A stretch of DNA of 8,266 nt from the NCBI RefSeq assembly GCF_009711475.1, contig NZ_SMMD01000786.1, forward strand, positions 1-8,266, read 5' to 3'. The position numbers and the translations under genes were made by a program. This document shows positions 1 through 7,165 of the stretch, piece after piece (within the stretch, counting starts at the first letter, position 1; each line of letters begins with the position of its first letter). The notes beneath the pieces are model-generated. The model worked only from the letters and a program-made list of their open reading frames with translations, did not search any database and was not told where the DNA came from. This stretch comes from Fulvivirga aurantia (GTDB taxonomy: Bacteria; Bacteroidota; Bacteroidia; Cytophagales; Cyclobacteriaceae).

Positions 1-106
1 CTCAGAATCAACTTCTAAATCTCAATACAACAGGTCTAAAAAGAAATTAAGAGAAATACTCAGAAAGGAGGGTAATTATGAAAGACAACTTGGAACAACT
101 GGTTAG
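1..106 (+). CDS. ECF-family RNA polymerase sigma factor, C-terminal end only
   Basis: This is a partial gene, cut off by the left edge of the window. Reading codons from base 2 gives 34 residues and then a TAG at 104-106. The peptide begins SESTSKSQYNRSKKKLREIL, which is the recognition helix and final helix of sigma region 4.2 as found in Bacteroidota ECF sigma factors, where the usual wording is SESTSKSQ followed by an Arg/Lys-rich helix. Region 4 contacts the -35 element of target promoters. The last 29 bases overlap the next gene, which starts in another frame at 78, so the two are very probably translationally coupled and belong to one operon. The tail after the helix (GNYERQLGTTG) looks unstructured. 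Regions 2 and the linker lie outside the window, so the sigma subfamily and its targets cannot be judged. Confidence 0.78.
   Translation, partial: SESTSKSQYNRSKKKLREILRKEGNYERQLGTTG
65..71 (+). promoter_or_regulatory. Strong Shine-Dalgarno site inside the sigma-factor gene
   Basis: AAGGAGG lies 6 bases before the ATG at 78 and is a full match to the anti-Shine-Dalgarno sequence. It is unusual here because the other genes in the window have A-rich or unremarkable leaders. It sits inside the coding sequence of the upstream sigma factor, which fits translation of the second gene by terminating or re-entering ribosomes. It also supports 78 as the true start. Confidence 0.75.
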
Positions 107-611
107 AGATAAAAGAACCCAATTTGATGATAAAACACCAGATGAGAAGGTTTGGAGAAAGATAGCAAAAGACCTTGAAGGTAAGCAAAACTATATCTGG
201 CTATGGAAGGTAGCTGCTATCATATTCTTTGCAATGTCTGTCTTACTGGCTCTGAAAGTTGACTTTACATCTGAGCCATTGATGGCTAAATCTACAAACG
301 CACAACAAAGTGAATTTGAGGCTGTCGAAACCTTCTATTTTGACATGATCTCTGAAAAAAAGTCTTTGATTTATGACTTTGAGGAAAGAAACAAAGCCAT
401 CGATCAGGATTTTGAGCAGGATTTGCAAAAGCTAGACGCTATGTATCAGGTTCTAAAAGAGGAATTGGTGCGTAATCCCAGTAAAAAAGTGGTTGACGCA
501 CTCATACTTAACCTGCTTGTGAGAATCGATATCTTAAACGAGCAACTGCAGGACTTAGATACTGACGATGATGTAGATGAGGGCAGTTCCTCAAAAGAGG
601 TGAATGCTTAA
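78..611 (+). CDS. Single-pass membrane protein, probable anti-sigma factor partner of the upstream ECF sigma factor
   Basis: 177 residues. Residues 1-39 are charged and predicted cytoplasmic, with a PDEKVWRKIAKDL stretch like the short sigma-binding helix of Bacteroidota ECF-associated membrane proteins. Residues about 40-60 (YIWLWKVAAIIFFAMSVLLALK) are one hydrophobic membrane segment. The remainder is predicted periplasmic: residues about 92-160 are helical and heptad-like, probably a coiled coil, and the last 20 residues are very acidic (DTDDDVDEG). There is no signal-peptide cleavage site and no recognisable enzyme or zinc-binding anti-sigma motif. The assignment rests on position (29-base overlap with a sigma-factor gene, strong ribosome site) and topology, so the role is inferred rather than shown. 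A plausible model is that the periplasmic coiled coil senses envelope state and the N-terminus holds the sigma factor. The stop codon overlaps that of the convergent ABC ATPase gene. Confidence 0.6.
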   Translation: MKDNLEQLVRDKRTQFDDKTPDEKVWRKIAKDLEGKQNYIWLWKVAAIIFFAMSVLLALKVDFTSEPLMAKSTNAQQSEFEAVETFYFDMISEKKSLIYDFEERNKAIDQDFEQDLQKLDAMYQVLKEELVRNPSKKVVDALILNLLVRIDILNEQLQDLDTDDDVDEGSSSKEVNA

Positions 612-1321
612 TACTGTCCGGTAGATAAATCTACTTCCTGATTTTTAGAATCCATTACCTTACCTTTTTCGCATTTGAGTACTCGGGCGGGGTACTGTCT
701 TACCAGGTTGTGATCGTGTGTTGCCATGAGTATGGCTGTACCACTTTTGTTGATTTCCTGAAAAATCTTAAAAATGCCTTGAGAAACCTCCGGGTCAAGA
801 TTACCGGTAGGCTCATCGGCTAGTAATATGGCAGGTTCGTTGATGAGAGCTCTGGCTATAACCACACGCTGTTGCTCACCACCAGATAGCTGGTGAGGCA
901 TCTTGGAGGCCACAGAGCCTAAACCTACACGCATAAGTACCTCGGTAAGCCTTCCTTTCATTTTAGACTTCTCCTTCCAGCCTGTGGCCTTCATTACAAA
1001 TAGAAGGTTATCAGCTACAGATCGGTCCGGAAACAGTTGAAAGTCCTGAAAGATAATTCCTAGCTTTCTTCTCAGAAGAGGAATTTCGCTGTTTTTAATT
1101 TTCTGGATGTCGTAACCAGCAACATTAATTTCACCCAATCGAAGAGAAAGGTCAGCGTATAAGGTTTTAAGGAGGGAGGTTTTTCCACCTCCCGTTCTTC
1201 CTATCAAAAAGACAAATTCGCCCTTTTCTATTTCAAAATTCACATCACTTAATACAGTGTTGTTGTCTTGAAAGATGCTGGCATCTCTTACCCTTACAAC
1301 CGGATCTGAAGAAAAGGACAT
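608..1321 (-). CDS. ftsE: FtsE-type cell-division ABC transporter ATPase
   Basis: 237 residues, the usual FtsE/LolD-class length. All ATPase motifs are present: Walker A GRTGGGKT (41-48), Q-loop Gln92 in FQDFQLFPD, signature LSGGEQQR (145-152), Walker B ILLADE (165-170) followed by PTGNLDP, and the switch His202 in MATHDH. The FQDFQLF...VADNL wording is typical of FtsE, which with the membrane protein FtsX couples ATP hydrolysis to activation of peptidoglycan hydrolases at the septum. No ftsX is next to it. From memory, Bacteroidota usually carry ftsX elsewhere, near uppP and truB, so this isolation is not alarming. It starts 18 bases after the transaldolase stop and probably shares its transcript. 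The ATG is preceded by an A-rich stretch without a clear ribosome site. A LolD-like or other MacB-class ATPase is the main alternative. Confidence 0.82.
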   Translation of the reverse strand: MSFSSDPVVRVRDASIFQDNNTVLSDVNFEIEKGEFVFLIGRTGGGKTSLLKTLYADLSLRLGEINVAGYDIQKIKNSEIPLLRRKLGIIFQDFQLFPDRSVADNLLFVMKATGWKEKSKMKGRLTEVLMRVGLGSVASKMPHQLSGGEQQRVVIARALINEPAILLADEPTGNLDPEVSQGIFKIFQEINKSGTAILMATHDHNLVRQYPARVLKCEKGKVMDSKNQEVDLSTGQY

Positions 1322-1339
1322 ACTAAGATTTTTTGATGA

Positions 1340-1996
1340 TTAACCGTTAGCTTTTTTGTGATCAGCTAAGAATTTCTCTAACCCAGAAGTAGTAAGTGGG
1401 TGGTTGAGTAAGCTAGTAATCACACTTAATGGGCACGTAGCTACATCTGCACCTATTTCTGCGCACTGTACAAGGTGCATGGTGTGTCTCACACTAGCTG
1501 CAAGCACCTCTGTACCAAATCCATAGTTGTCATAGATGTGCACGATTTGCTCTATAAGCGTAAGGCCATCTGTAGAGATATCGTCTAATCGGCCAATAAA
1601 TGGAGAAACGTAATTAGCTCCTGCCTTGGCAGCAAGTAATGCCTGACCGGCAGAGAAAATAAGTGTACAATTCGTTCTAATACCGTGATTGCTGAAATAT
1701 TTGATGGCCTTAACACCATCCTTGATCATCGGCACTTTTACTACAATCTTGTCATCAATTTTAGCTAAAGCCTCGCCCTCTTTAATCATGTTTTCATAAT
1801 CTGTAGCGATTACTTCAGCACTCACATTATCATCAACGATGTCGCAAATTGCTTTATAGTGATTTCTCACATTTTCTTCTCCTGTAATACCCTCTTTAGC
1901 CATAAGAGATGGGTTTGTGGTAACGCCATCTAATACACCTAGATCGTGGGCTTCTTTTATTTCATTAAGATTTGCTGTGTCGATAAAGAATTTCAT
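1340..1996 (-). CDS. tal: Transaldolase, short form (TalC/FSA-like family)
   Basis: 218 residues, the size of the short transaldolase / fructose-6-phosphate aldolase family. It transfers a dihydroxyacetone unit between sugar phosphates in the non-oxidative pentose phosphate pathway, through a Schiff base on a lysine. Visible active-site features are Asp6 (FIDTAN), Thr26 and Asn28 (GVTTNPS), and the Schiff-base Lys87 in KIVVKVPM, matching Lys85 of E. coli FSA. At the position of the FSA-specific Tyr131 this protein has Phe133 ([10 protein letters not shown]). Phe there is the transaldolase state, so I predict transaldolase rather than aldolase activity. It is the first gene of a probable tal-ftsE transcript driven by the promoter at 2025-2056, giving a leader of about 23 bases. 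The start at 1996 gives the canonical MKFFIDTA N-terminus. Confidence 0.92.
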   Translation of the reverse strand: MKFFIDTANLNEIKEAHDLGVLDGVTTNPSLMAKEGITGEENVRNHYKAICDIVDDNVSAEVIATDYENMIKEGEALAKIDDKIVVKVPMIKDGVKAIKYFSNHGIRTNCTLIFSAGQALLAAKAGANYVSPFIGRLDDISTDGLTLIEQIVHIYDNYGFGTEVLAASVRHTMHLVQCAEIGADVATCPLSVITSLLNHPLTTSGLEKFLADHKKANG

Positions 1997-2024
1997 GTGA
2001 GTAAGAGGATTATGTTTTTGTTGA

Positions 2025-2056
2025 TAAAGTTATTATGAAAAGTAGATAAAAACCAA
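2025..2056 (-). promoter_or_regulatory. Bacteroidota-type promoter for tal-ftsE
   Basis: Read on the minus strand, TTG (2056-2054) is followed after 21 bases by TAACTTTA (2032-2025), 7 of 8 matches to the Bacteroidota -7 box TAnnTTTG. Transcription would start near 2019-2020 and give a leader of about 23 bases. The spacing equals that at the SRP RNA promoter. Confidence 0.5.
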
Positions 2057-2074
2057 GCATGTGATGACTGTATG

Positions 2075-2102
2075 CTTATTTTAATCTATAAATAAGATTA
2101 AA
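2075..2102. repeat. Two overlapping, mutually exclusive inverted repeats
   Basis: TTTAATCT (2080-2087) and AGATTAAA (2095-2102) form perfect 8-base arms around a 7-base loop. CTTATTT (2075-2081) and AAATAAG (2090-2096) form a second perfect 7-base pair that shares bases with the first. The element lies between the end of the SRP RNA and the tal promoter. It may be a backup terminator or a processing signal for the SRP transcript, or a protein-binding dyad. It is AT-rich, so stability would be low. Confidence 0.45.
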
Positions 2103-2103
2103 C

Positions 2104-2120
2104 AAAAAAGGCAAATCAAG
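2104..2120 (-). terminator. Terminator formed by the SRP RNA closing stem and a U-run
   Basis: On the minus strand the 3' arm of the SRP RNA terminal stem (TGATTTGCC) is directly followed by six T residues at 2109-2104. The RNA's own closing helix followed by the U-run has the form of an intrinsic terminator, so the mature 3' end probably lies at about 2104-2110. Confidence 0.6.
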
Positions 2121-2201
2121 TATCGCACCGCTACAACCGCCTACCCTTGCTACCTTCCGGTCCTGGGGGAGTTCAGCAGGAGCTGGTCGTACTGATTTGC
2201 C
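2110..2201 (-). ncRNA. ffs: Signal recognition particle RNA, 4.5S (small bacterial) type
   Basis: The minus strand holds the conserved SRP core: CAGGACCGGAAGGTAGCAAGG, with the GGAA tetraloop at the tip of helix 8 and flanking symmetric and asymmetric internal loops that bind the Ffh M domain. Compare GGTCCGGAAGGAAGCAGCC of E. coli 4.5S RNA. The ends pair through GGCAAATCA (2201-2193) and TGATTTGCC (2118-2110), giving a single long hairpin of about 92 bases without an Alu domain, as in most Gram-negative bacteria. A strong promoter ends 5 bases upstream of the first paired base, and a U-run follows the last. The RNA works with Ffh and FtsY to deliver inner-membrane proteins to the translocon. 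The exact ends may differ by a few bases. Confidence 0.95.
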
Positions 2202-2205
2202 GATG

Positions 2206-2239
2206 CAAAGGTAAGAGGAAAACATTAAACCGCACAAAA
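2206..2239 (-). promoter_or_regulatory. Strong Bacteroidota promoter for the SRP RNA
   Basis: On the minus strand TTTTG (2239-2235), a 21-base spacer and TACCTTTG (2213-2206) give a perfect TAnnTTTG -7 box with a TTTG -33 box. The distance to the first base of the SRP RNA stem (2201) is right for the transcription start. This is the best promoter of the window and a useful internal standard for the others. Confidence 0.75.
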
Positions 2240-2291
2240 TTTATAAGAAAGAATATGGTGACTGAGCTTATTTTTTAGCTTTCTCAAAAGG

Positions 2292-2324
2292 TTGACAGAA
2301 ATACTAGGTAAAAAAATAATTTTT
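2292..2324 (+). promoter_or_regulatory. Probable promoter of the peptidase-DUF5686 fusion gene
   Basis: TTGACA at 2292-2297 is followed by TAATTTTT at 2317-2324, 7 of 8 matches to TAnnTTTG, with a 22-base spacer counted from TTG. Transcription would begin near 2330 and leave an untranslated leader of about 57 bases before the ATG at 2387. The region is very AT-rich, so chance matches are easy. Bases 2202-2386 hold this promoter and the divergent SRP promoter; nothing else was seen there. Confidence 0.4.
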
Positions 2325-2386
2325 ATTGGTTATGCAATATTTTTAGTTCAATGACATTATTATTGCGTCAACCTTAAAAAACGCTC

Positions 2387-5300
2387 ATGTTATCTCGATT
2401 AACCTCTTTCAAGCTTCACCTTATATTTCTATTTCTACTTACTAATTTTTCTCTACACGCACAAAGTATAGAACCGCCCACGGCCAAGAAAGAACCACAT
2501 ATAACCATAATTCATGGAGATACATTGCGTGATGATTACTTCTGGCTGAGAAAGAAAGGGGATTATGAGGTTATCAATTATTTATCCGCAGAAAATGGTT
2601 ACGTGCAACGTATGACCAAAAGTGGTGACTGGGCCAGAGAAAAGTTATTTCAGGAAATTAAAAGCAGAGTTGATCTTAACGATACGAGCTTTCCCGTAAA
2701 AAGGGACAACTATTTTTATTACAGGCGATATGAAGCGGACAGTGATTATGAAATTTATTGCCGTAAGAAAGGAAGTATGTCTGCTGAAGAGGAGGTATTG
2801 CTAGATGTTAACCAATTAGCTAAAGGTATGGGTTATGTTTCTGTTAGAACAACAGTCAGCCCTGATCATCATAAACTTGCCTATCAGGTGGACTATACGG
2901 GAGGTGGAAAAACCACAGTGTACATAAAGGATCTGGTAACAGCAGAGGTTATAAATGATGAAGTGCATCGCGTTGCGGATTTTACATGGTTCAACGACAG
3001 TGAAACATTTGCTTATACAGTAAGAGATACGACCAATCGAAGTTATCTCGCCAAAATTCACAAGGTTGGTAATGATGTAAAAAATGACCGCATTCTATTT
3101 GAAGAAGTAGACAAGTCATATAGTGTATCGATTGGGAAAACCACTTCAAAGGAATACTTCCTCTTGAGTACGAGTGTCAATGGCAGCTCAGAATATCACT
3201 TTATGCCAGCTGATGACCCCGCAGCTGAGTTGGTAAAATTTTCAACAAGAGCCAATGAGCGAGTTTATGGTTTAAATCATTATAAGGGAGATGACCACTT
3301 CTACATCTATAAAAACTTTCCAAATAAGAACTACAACATCTCAAGAGTGCCAGTAAATAAAACGGAAGAACAAAATTGGGAGGAGTTTTATCCTGCTAAC
3401 GATACAATTCCCTTAAGCAGTTACTCAATGTCAGATGAATTTTTGGTCTTGCATCAAAAAATAAGTGGTCTTGATCAGTTTAAGGTAGTTGATAGAAAAA
3501 CTAATGAAAGCTATTCTATAGAATTTCCGGATGCTGCTTATGTAGCTGGAGGGTCTATAAATCTCGAATACGGTCCAAATATTTTCATTTATAGCTATAG
3601 TTCTTTGAGCAACCCGGGAGGTATTTATCAATATGATCTGCGAACTAAGGAATCTAAACTGTTAAAAGAATCGACAGTACACAATTATAATAGCGATGAC
3701 TACACTACTGCAAGAATCTATGCCGAAGCTAAAGACGGTACGAAAGTGCCAATATCACTGGTGTATAAAAATGACCTAAACAGAAATGGAAATAACCCTT
3801 TGCTATTAAAAGGTTATGGTTCTTATGGTTCTACCTACAGCGCTTCGTTTGATTACTTTGACCTAAGTCTGCTTGAGCGTGGATTTGTATTGGCTATCGC
3901 ACATGTAAGAGGCGGAGGGGAATATGGTTTTAAATGGTATGATGAGGGCAGGCTGTTCAATAAAATGAACACCTTCACCGATTTCATCGCTGTTACCGAG
4001 CACCTCATCAACCAGCGGTATACAAATGCCAACAGATTAATTATCGAGGGTGGAAGTGCCGGGGGACTATTGATGGGAGCCGTTCTTAACATGAGGCCAG
4101 AGCTCTATAAAGGAGCCATTGTAAATGTTCCTTTTGTAGATGTCATCAATACCATGCTTGATGAAACTATTCCTTTAACCACCTTTGAGTATAAGGAATG
4201 GGGTAACCCCAACAAGCAGGAGTATTACGAATACATGAAATCATACTCACCCTACGACAATATTAAGGCACAAGATTATCCGGCTATGTTAGTGCAGGGA
4301 GGTTATAATGACCTCAATGTAGCTTATTGGGAGCCAGCAAAATACGTGGCCAAGCTAAGGGCTAATAAAACAGATAGTAACCCGCTATATCTAAAAACCT
4401 CAATGAGTGCGGGTCATGGCCTTACTTCCGGCAGATTTAATGGTATGAAACAACGGGCTTTTGAGATGGCCTTTATGTTGAATGTGCTCGGAATGGATAC
4501 AGGATATGGCACGATTAGAGGGGTAGTCAAGGATCATGAAGGCGAGCCAATGCCTTTTGTAAATGTATTTGTGGAGGGTACAACGAGAGGTACAACCACA
4601 AACTCCTCAGGGGAATATGCGCTTGACCTCAAAAACGGAGATTATAATCTGATTTTTAGCCACGTAGCTTACAATAATATTTCTGAGAAAGTACAGGTGA
4701 GTGGAGAAATTGACCTCAATGTTGAAATGCAGTCAGATGCAATAATGCTAAAGGATATAGTTGTGAGAGAAAACTATACCGACCCTGCATATGAGATAAT
4801 TAAAGCTGCCATCGATAAACGTAAAGACTATCTAAGAGCAGTCGATGGGTTTTCTGCAGATGTATATATGAAATCATTTGACCGTTTGGACGAAATACCA
4901 GATAAACTTCCGGCCTTTTTACCCAAAGAAGATATGCCAGACAGCACTGATTTGGGACTGGTGTATTTGAGCGAGTCTTTGTCCGAACTTTATAAAAAAC
5001 AACCTGATGAGGTAAAAGAGGTGATGATTTCATCAAAAGTCGGTGGTTGGAGTCAGGGATATAGCTGGAACCAGGCCGGACAAATAGACTTTAATTTCTA
5101 CCAAAATCGAGTTGAAATTGGTGATCTGGCGGCCCGAGGTATTGTAAGCCCTGTAGCTACCAATGCGATGATGTTTTACCAATATGAGTATTTGGGAGAG
5201 GTGGAAAAACAAGGAAGTAGGGTAAATAAAATAAAGGTGATACCTCGAAGGAGGAATGACCCTGTTTTTGCGGGCAATATTTACATCGCAGAAGACACCT

Positions 5301-6931
5301 GGAATGTAGTTGGTGTAGATATGATATTAACCAACCGACAGGTTGAGTTCTACGATACATTATATGTAGAGCAGGATTATGTAAAAGTAAAAGAGGGTTT
5401 ATGGATGCCCTTGATGCTCAAAACTTTCTCAAAAATCAAAATCTTTGGTTTTGCTGGTTCTACCAATAATATCATTTCATATAAAAACTATGAGGTCAAT
5501 CCCGAGTTTCCTCCCAGGTTTTTTAATAATGAGATCTTTAAAATCGATGAGGATGCTAATAAAAAAGACAGTGTTTATTGGCTAGAAAACAGGCCTGTGG
5601 TCCTGACAGATGAAGAAATAAGGTACTATAGCAAAAGTGATAGCACAGAGCGATTAAGACAATCTGAACACTATCTCGACTCGCTGGACCGCAGACGAAA
5701 TAAACTAAAAATTAACGACATACTCACTGGTTATAATCGTATCAATAGACACAAAAAGCATTATACCTACTATTCTGGTTTGCTGGAGATGTTTCAATTC
5801 AATACGGTTGAGGGTTTGGTCGTAAACATGAACTGGCGTTTTTACAAAGGTGACTGGATGAAATTAGATAAGCAAAATATATTCATCTCGGCCAACCTTC
5901 GATATGGATTTAGCAACGAGCGCTGGAATGGAAGCCTTATGGTACGAAAAATCCTGAATCCTATGAAGTTTCAGAGGTTGTCCTTTTCAGGAGGTAGAAG
6001 TATCGCACAATTAAATAACAGCAACCCGATAACTCCATTTATAAATACCTCTTATTCATTATTGAAGAGAGATAACTTTATGAAAATATATGGAAAGGAC
6101 TTTGGTCAGGTTATCTACAATCAGGAGGTAACAAATGGAATAATGCTCACCAGTTCTTTAGCCTATGAAAATAGGGAAGCCCTGACTAATACAACAGACT
6201 ACTCTTTTGTATCAAATAAAGAGGATCGAATGTATACGTCAAATAATCCTCTTCGCCCATTTGATGATACACCTCAGTTTGACGATCATCAGGCATTAGT
6301 GCTTAATCTCAAGGCAAAAATCAGTATAAAACAGAAGTTTGCCACACACCCTTATCGCAAGATTATTTATGGGTCTAAGTACCCTACACTTACCCTCAAC
6401 TATAGAAAAGGAATAAAAGCCTTGGGAAGTGACGTGAACTATGATTTTGCCAGCCTTACAATTGGTGATAATCTTGACTTTGGATTGTTAGGAAAATCAT
6501 CTTATGATGTAACCTATGGAGGGTTTATAAATAATAAGTCGGTACCATTTATTGATTACAAGCATTTTAGAGGAAACCAAACCATCTTTTTGAACAAGCA
6601 AGAGCACTGGGGTAGAGATCGAGCGGTATTAAATGCATTCCATTCGCTCGATTATTATGCGCACAGTACCAATGGTTCATACCTGGAAGCACATTACGAG
6701 CATCACTTCAATGGCTTTTTAATCAATAAATTTCCATTGTTGAGAAGAAGTAAGTTTCAAACACTAGGAGGGATTAACTTTCTTAAAACCGGCAATTTCG
6801 AACATGTAGAAGTCGTTTTTGGTATAGAGAATATCCTCAAAGTAATGCGGGTCGACTTCTTTACCTCATATAACGATATCAATGATGATGCGTATGGATT
6901 TCGATTGTGGTTTGGCTTAGGTAGCCTCTAA
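2387..6931 (+). CDS. Secreted oligopeptidase B-like S9 peptidase fused to a CarboxypepD_reg / DUF5686 outer-membrane protein
   Basis: 1514 residues, one uninterrupted frame. Residues 1-26 are a signal peptide (hydrophobic LIFLFLL, cleavage after HAQ). Residues about 30-440 are the S9 N-terminal propeller and about 450-705 the alpha/beta-hydrolase, closest to oligopeptidase B: GYGSYG (476-481), HVRGGGEYG (506-514), GGSAGG with Ser557, Asp642 in GGYNDLNVAYWEP, His677 in SAGHGL. From memory these correspond without gaps to E. coli OpdB Ser532, Asp617 and His652. Residues about 707-790 are a CarboxypepD_reg-like beta domain (GTIRGVVKD...GEPMPFVNVFVEGTTRG). About 795-1514 match DUF5686, including NTVEGLVVNMN at 1139-1149 and a beta-rich C-terminus ending AYGFRLWFGLGSL, as in a barrel. 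OpdB and DUF5686 proteins are normally separate genes; the join near 700-707 has almost no linker, and no second signal peptide remains. Inferred role: a periplasmic peptidase anchored to the outer membrane. Gene identity is sure; specificity and topology are inferred. Confidence 0.9.
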   Translation: MLSRLTSFKLHLIFLFLLTNFSLHAQSIEPPTAKKEPHITIIHGDTLRDDYFWLRKKGDYEVINYLSAENGYVQRMTKSGDWAREKLFQEIKSRVDLNDTSFPVKRDNYFYYRRYEADSDYEIYCRKKGSMSAEEEVLLDVNQLAKGMGYVSVRTTVSPDHHKLAYQVDYTGGGKTTVYIKDLVTAEVINDEVHRVADFTWFNDSETFAYTVRDTTNRSYLAKIHKVGNDVKNDRILFEEVDKSYSVSIGKTTSKEYFLLSTSVNGSSEYHFMPADDPAAELVKFSTRANERVYGLNHYKGDDHFYIYKNFPNKNYNISRVPVNKTEEQNWEEFYPANDTIPLSSYSMSDEFLVLHQKISGLDQFKVVDRKTNESYSIEFPDAAYVAGGSINLEYGPNIFIYSYSSLSNPGGIYQYDLRTKESKLLKESTVHNYNSDDYTTARIYAEAKDGTKVPISLVYKNDLNRNGNNPLLLKGYGSYGSTYSASFDYFDLSLLERGFVLAIAHVRGGGEYGFKWYDEGRLFNKMNTFTDFIAVTEHLINQRYTNANRLIIEGGSAGGLLMGAVLNMRPELYKGAIVNVPFVDVINTMLDETIPLTTFEYKEWGNPNKQEYYEYMKSYSPYDNIKAQDYPAMLVQGGYNDLNVAYWEPAKYVAKLRANKTDSNPLYLKTSMSAGHGLTSGRFNGMKQRAFEMAFMLNVLGMDTGYGTIRGVVKDHEGEPMPFVNVFVEGTTRGTTTNSSGEYALDLKNGDYNLIFSHVAYNNISEKVQVSGEIDLNVEMQSDAIMLKDIVVRENYTDPAYEIIKAAIDKRKDYLRAVDGFSADVYMKSFDRLDEIPDKLPAFLPKEDMPDSTDLGLVYLSESLSELYKKQPDEVKEVMISSKVGGWSQGYSWNQAGQIDFNFYQNRVEIGDLAARGIVSPVATNAMMFYQYEYLGEVEKQGSRVNKIKVIPRRRNDPVFAGNIYIAEDTWNVVGVDMILTNRQVEFYDTLYVEQDYVKVKEGLWMPLMLKTFSKIKIFGFAGSTNNIISYKNYEVNPEFPPRFFNNEIFKIDEDANKKDSVYWLENRPVVLTDEEIRYYSKSDSTERLRQSEHYLDSLDRRRNKLKINDILTGYNRINRHKKHYTYYSGLLEMFQFNTVEGLVVNMNWRFYKGDWMKLDKQNIFISANLRYGFSNERWNGSLMVRKILNPMKFQRLSFSGGRSIAQLNNSNPITPFINTSYSLLKRDNFMKIYGKDFGQVIYNQEVTNGIMLTSSLAYENREALTNTTDYSFVSNKEDRMYTSNNPLRPFDDTPQFDDHQALVLNLKAKISIKQKFATHPYRKIIYGSKYPTLTLNYRKGIKALGSDVNYDFASLTIGDNLDFGLLGKSSYDVTYGGFINNKSVPFIDYKHFRGNQTIFLNKQEHWGRDRAVLNAFHSLDYYAHSTNGSYLEAHYEHHFNGFLINKFPLLRRSKFQTLGGINFLKTGNFEHVEVVFGIENILKVMRVDFFTSYNDINDDAYGFRLWFGLGSL

Positions 6932-7161
6932 GACTTCAGGCCCTTGAGGTATATATTAAACTCAAGGGCGCTTGATTGCGCAAACCCATCGACTTTTAGG
7001 TCTTCGTAAATATCTTCGTCAAACTCGAGTTTCCTTTTTTCTATTGTGCCTGACTTAGGAATAGTTAATTCTACACCTGTATAGTCGACAGGGTTCAACT
7101 GTACGAGTACAGTGAAATCATCGAACTCGCGCTTAAAATATTCGTGTACTACATGTTGCAT
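6928..7161 (-). CDS. Small conserved-looking protein of unknown function
   Basis: 77 residues, not recognised. It is charged and soluble, with no signal peptide, membrane segment or cysteine. Alternating hydrophobic stretches (FTVLVQL at 16-22, GVELTIP at 29-35, LEFNIYL at 66-72) suggest a small beta-rich fold, interrupted by an acidic stretch (FDEDIYEDL, 47-55). Codon use looks like that of its neighbours, and it fills the space between two real genes exactly, with its TAG overlapping the TAA of the large fusion gene by 4 bases. It lies 67 bases downstream of the 152-residue gene on the same strand and may be cotranscribed with it. A hairpin-forming inverted repeat lies just before the ATG. 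The function cannot be inferred. Confidence 0.65.
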   Translation of the reverse strand: MQHVVHEYFKREFDDFTVLVQLNPVDYTGVELTIPKSGTIEKRKLEFDEDIYEDLKVDGFAQSSALEFNIYLKGLKS

Positions 7162-7165
7162 ATTC

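Noticed and set aside
243..428. 61-codon minus-strand frame inside the anti-sigma-like gene
   Set aside because: It lies entirely opposite a gene with a strong ribosome site and clear membrane topology, and shows nothing of its own.
1340..1996. Naming the gene fsa (fructose-6-phosphate aldolase)
   Set aside because: The residue equivalent to the aldolase-determining Tyr131 is Phe133, the transaldolase state.
4480..4530. Suspicion that the fusion is caused by a lost stop codon or frameshift at the junction
   Set aside because: The frame is continuous with normal codons, the peptidase half ends at its natural domain boundary and the second half begins exactly at the beta domain. There are no stop remnants, RBS or second signal peptide nearby. 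An assembly error cannot be excluded from sequence alone, but nothing shows it.
2816..5360. Several 66-81-codon minus-strand frames inside the large fusion gene
   Set aside because: They lie opposite recognisable peptidase and DUF5686 sequence, have no promoters or family features, and are expected by chance in a 4.5 kb gene.
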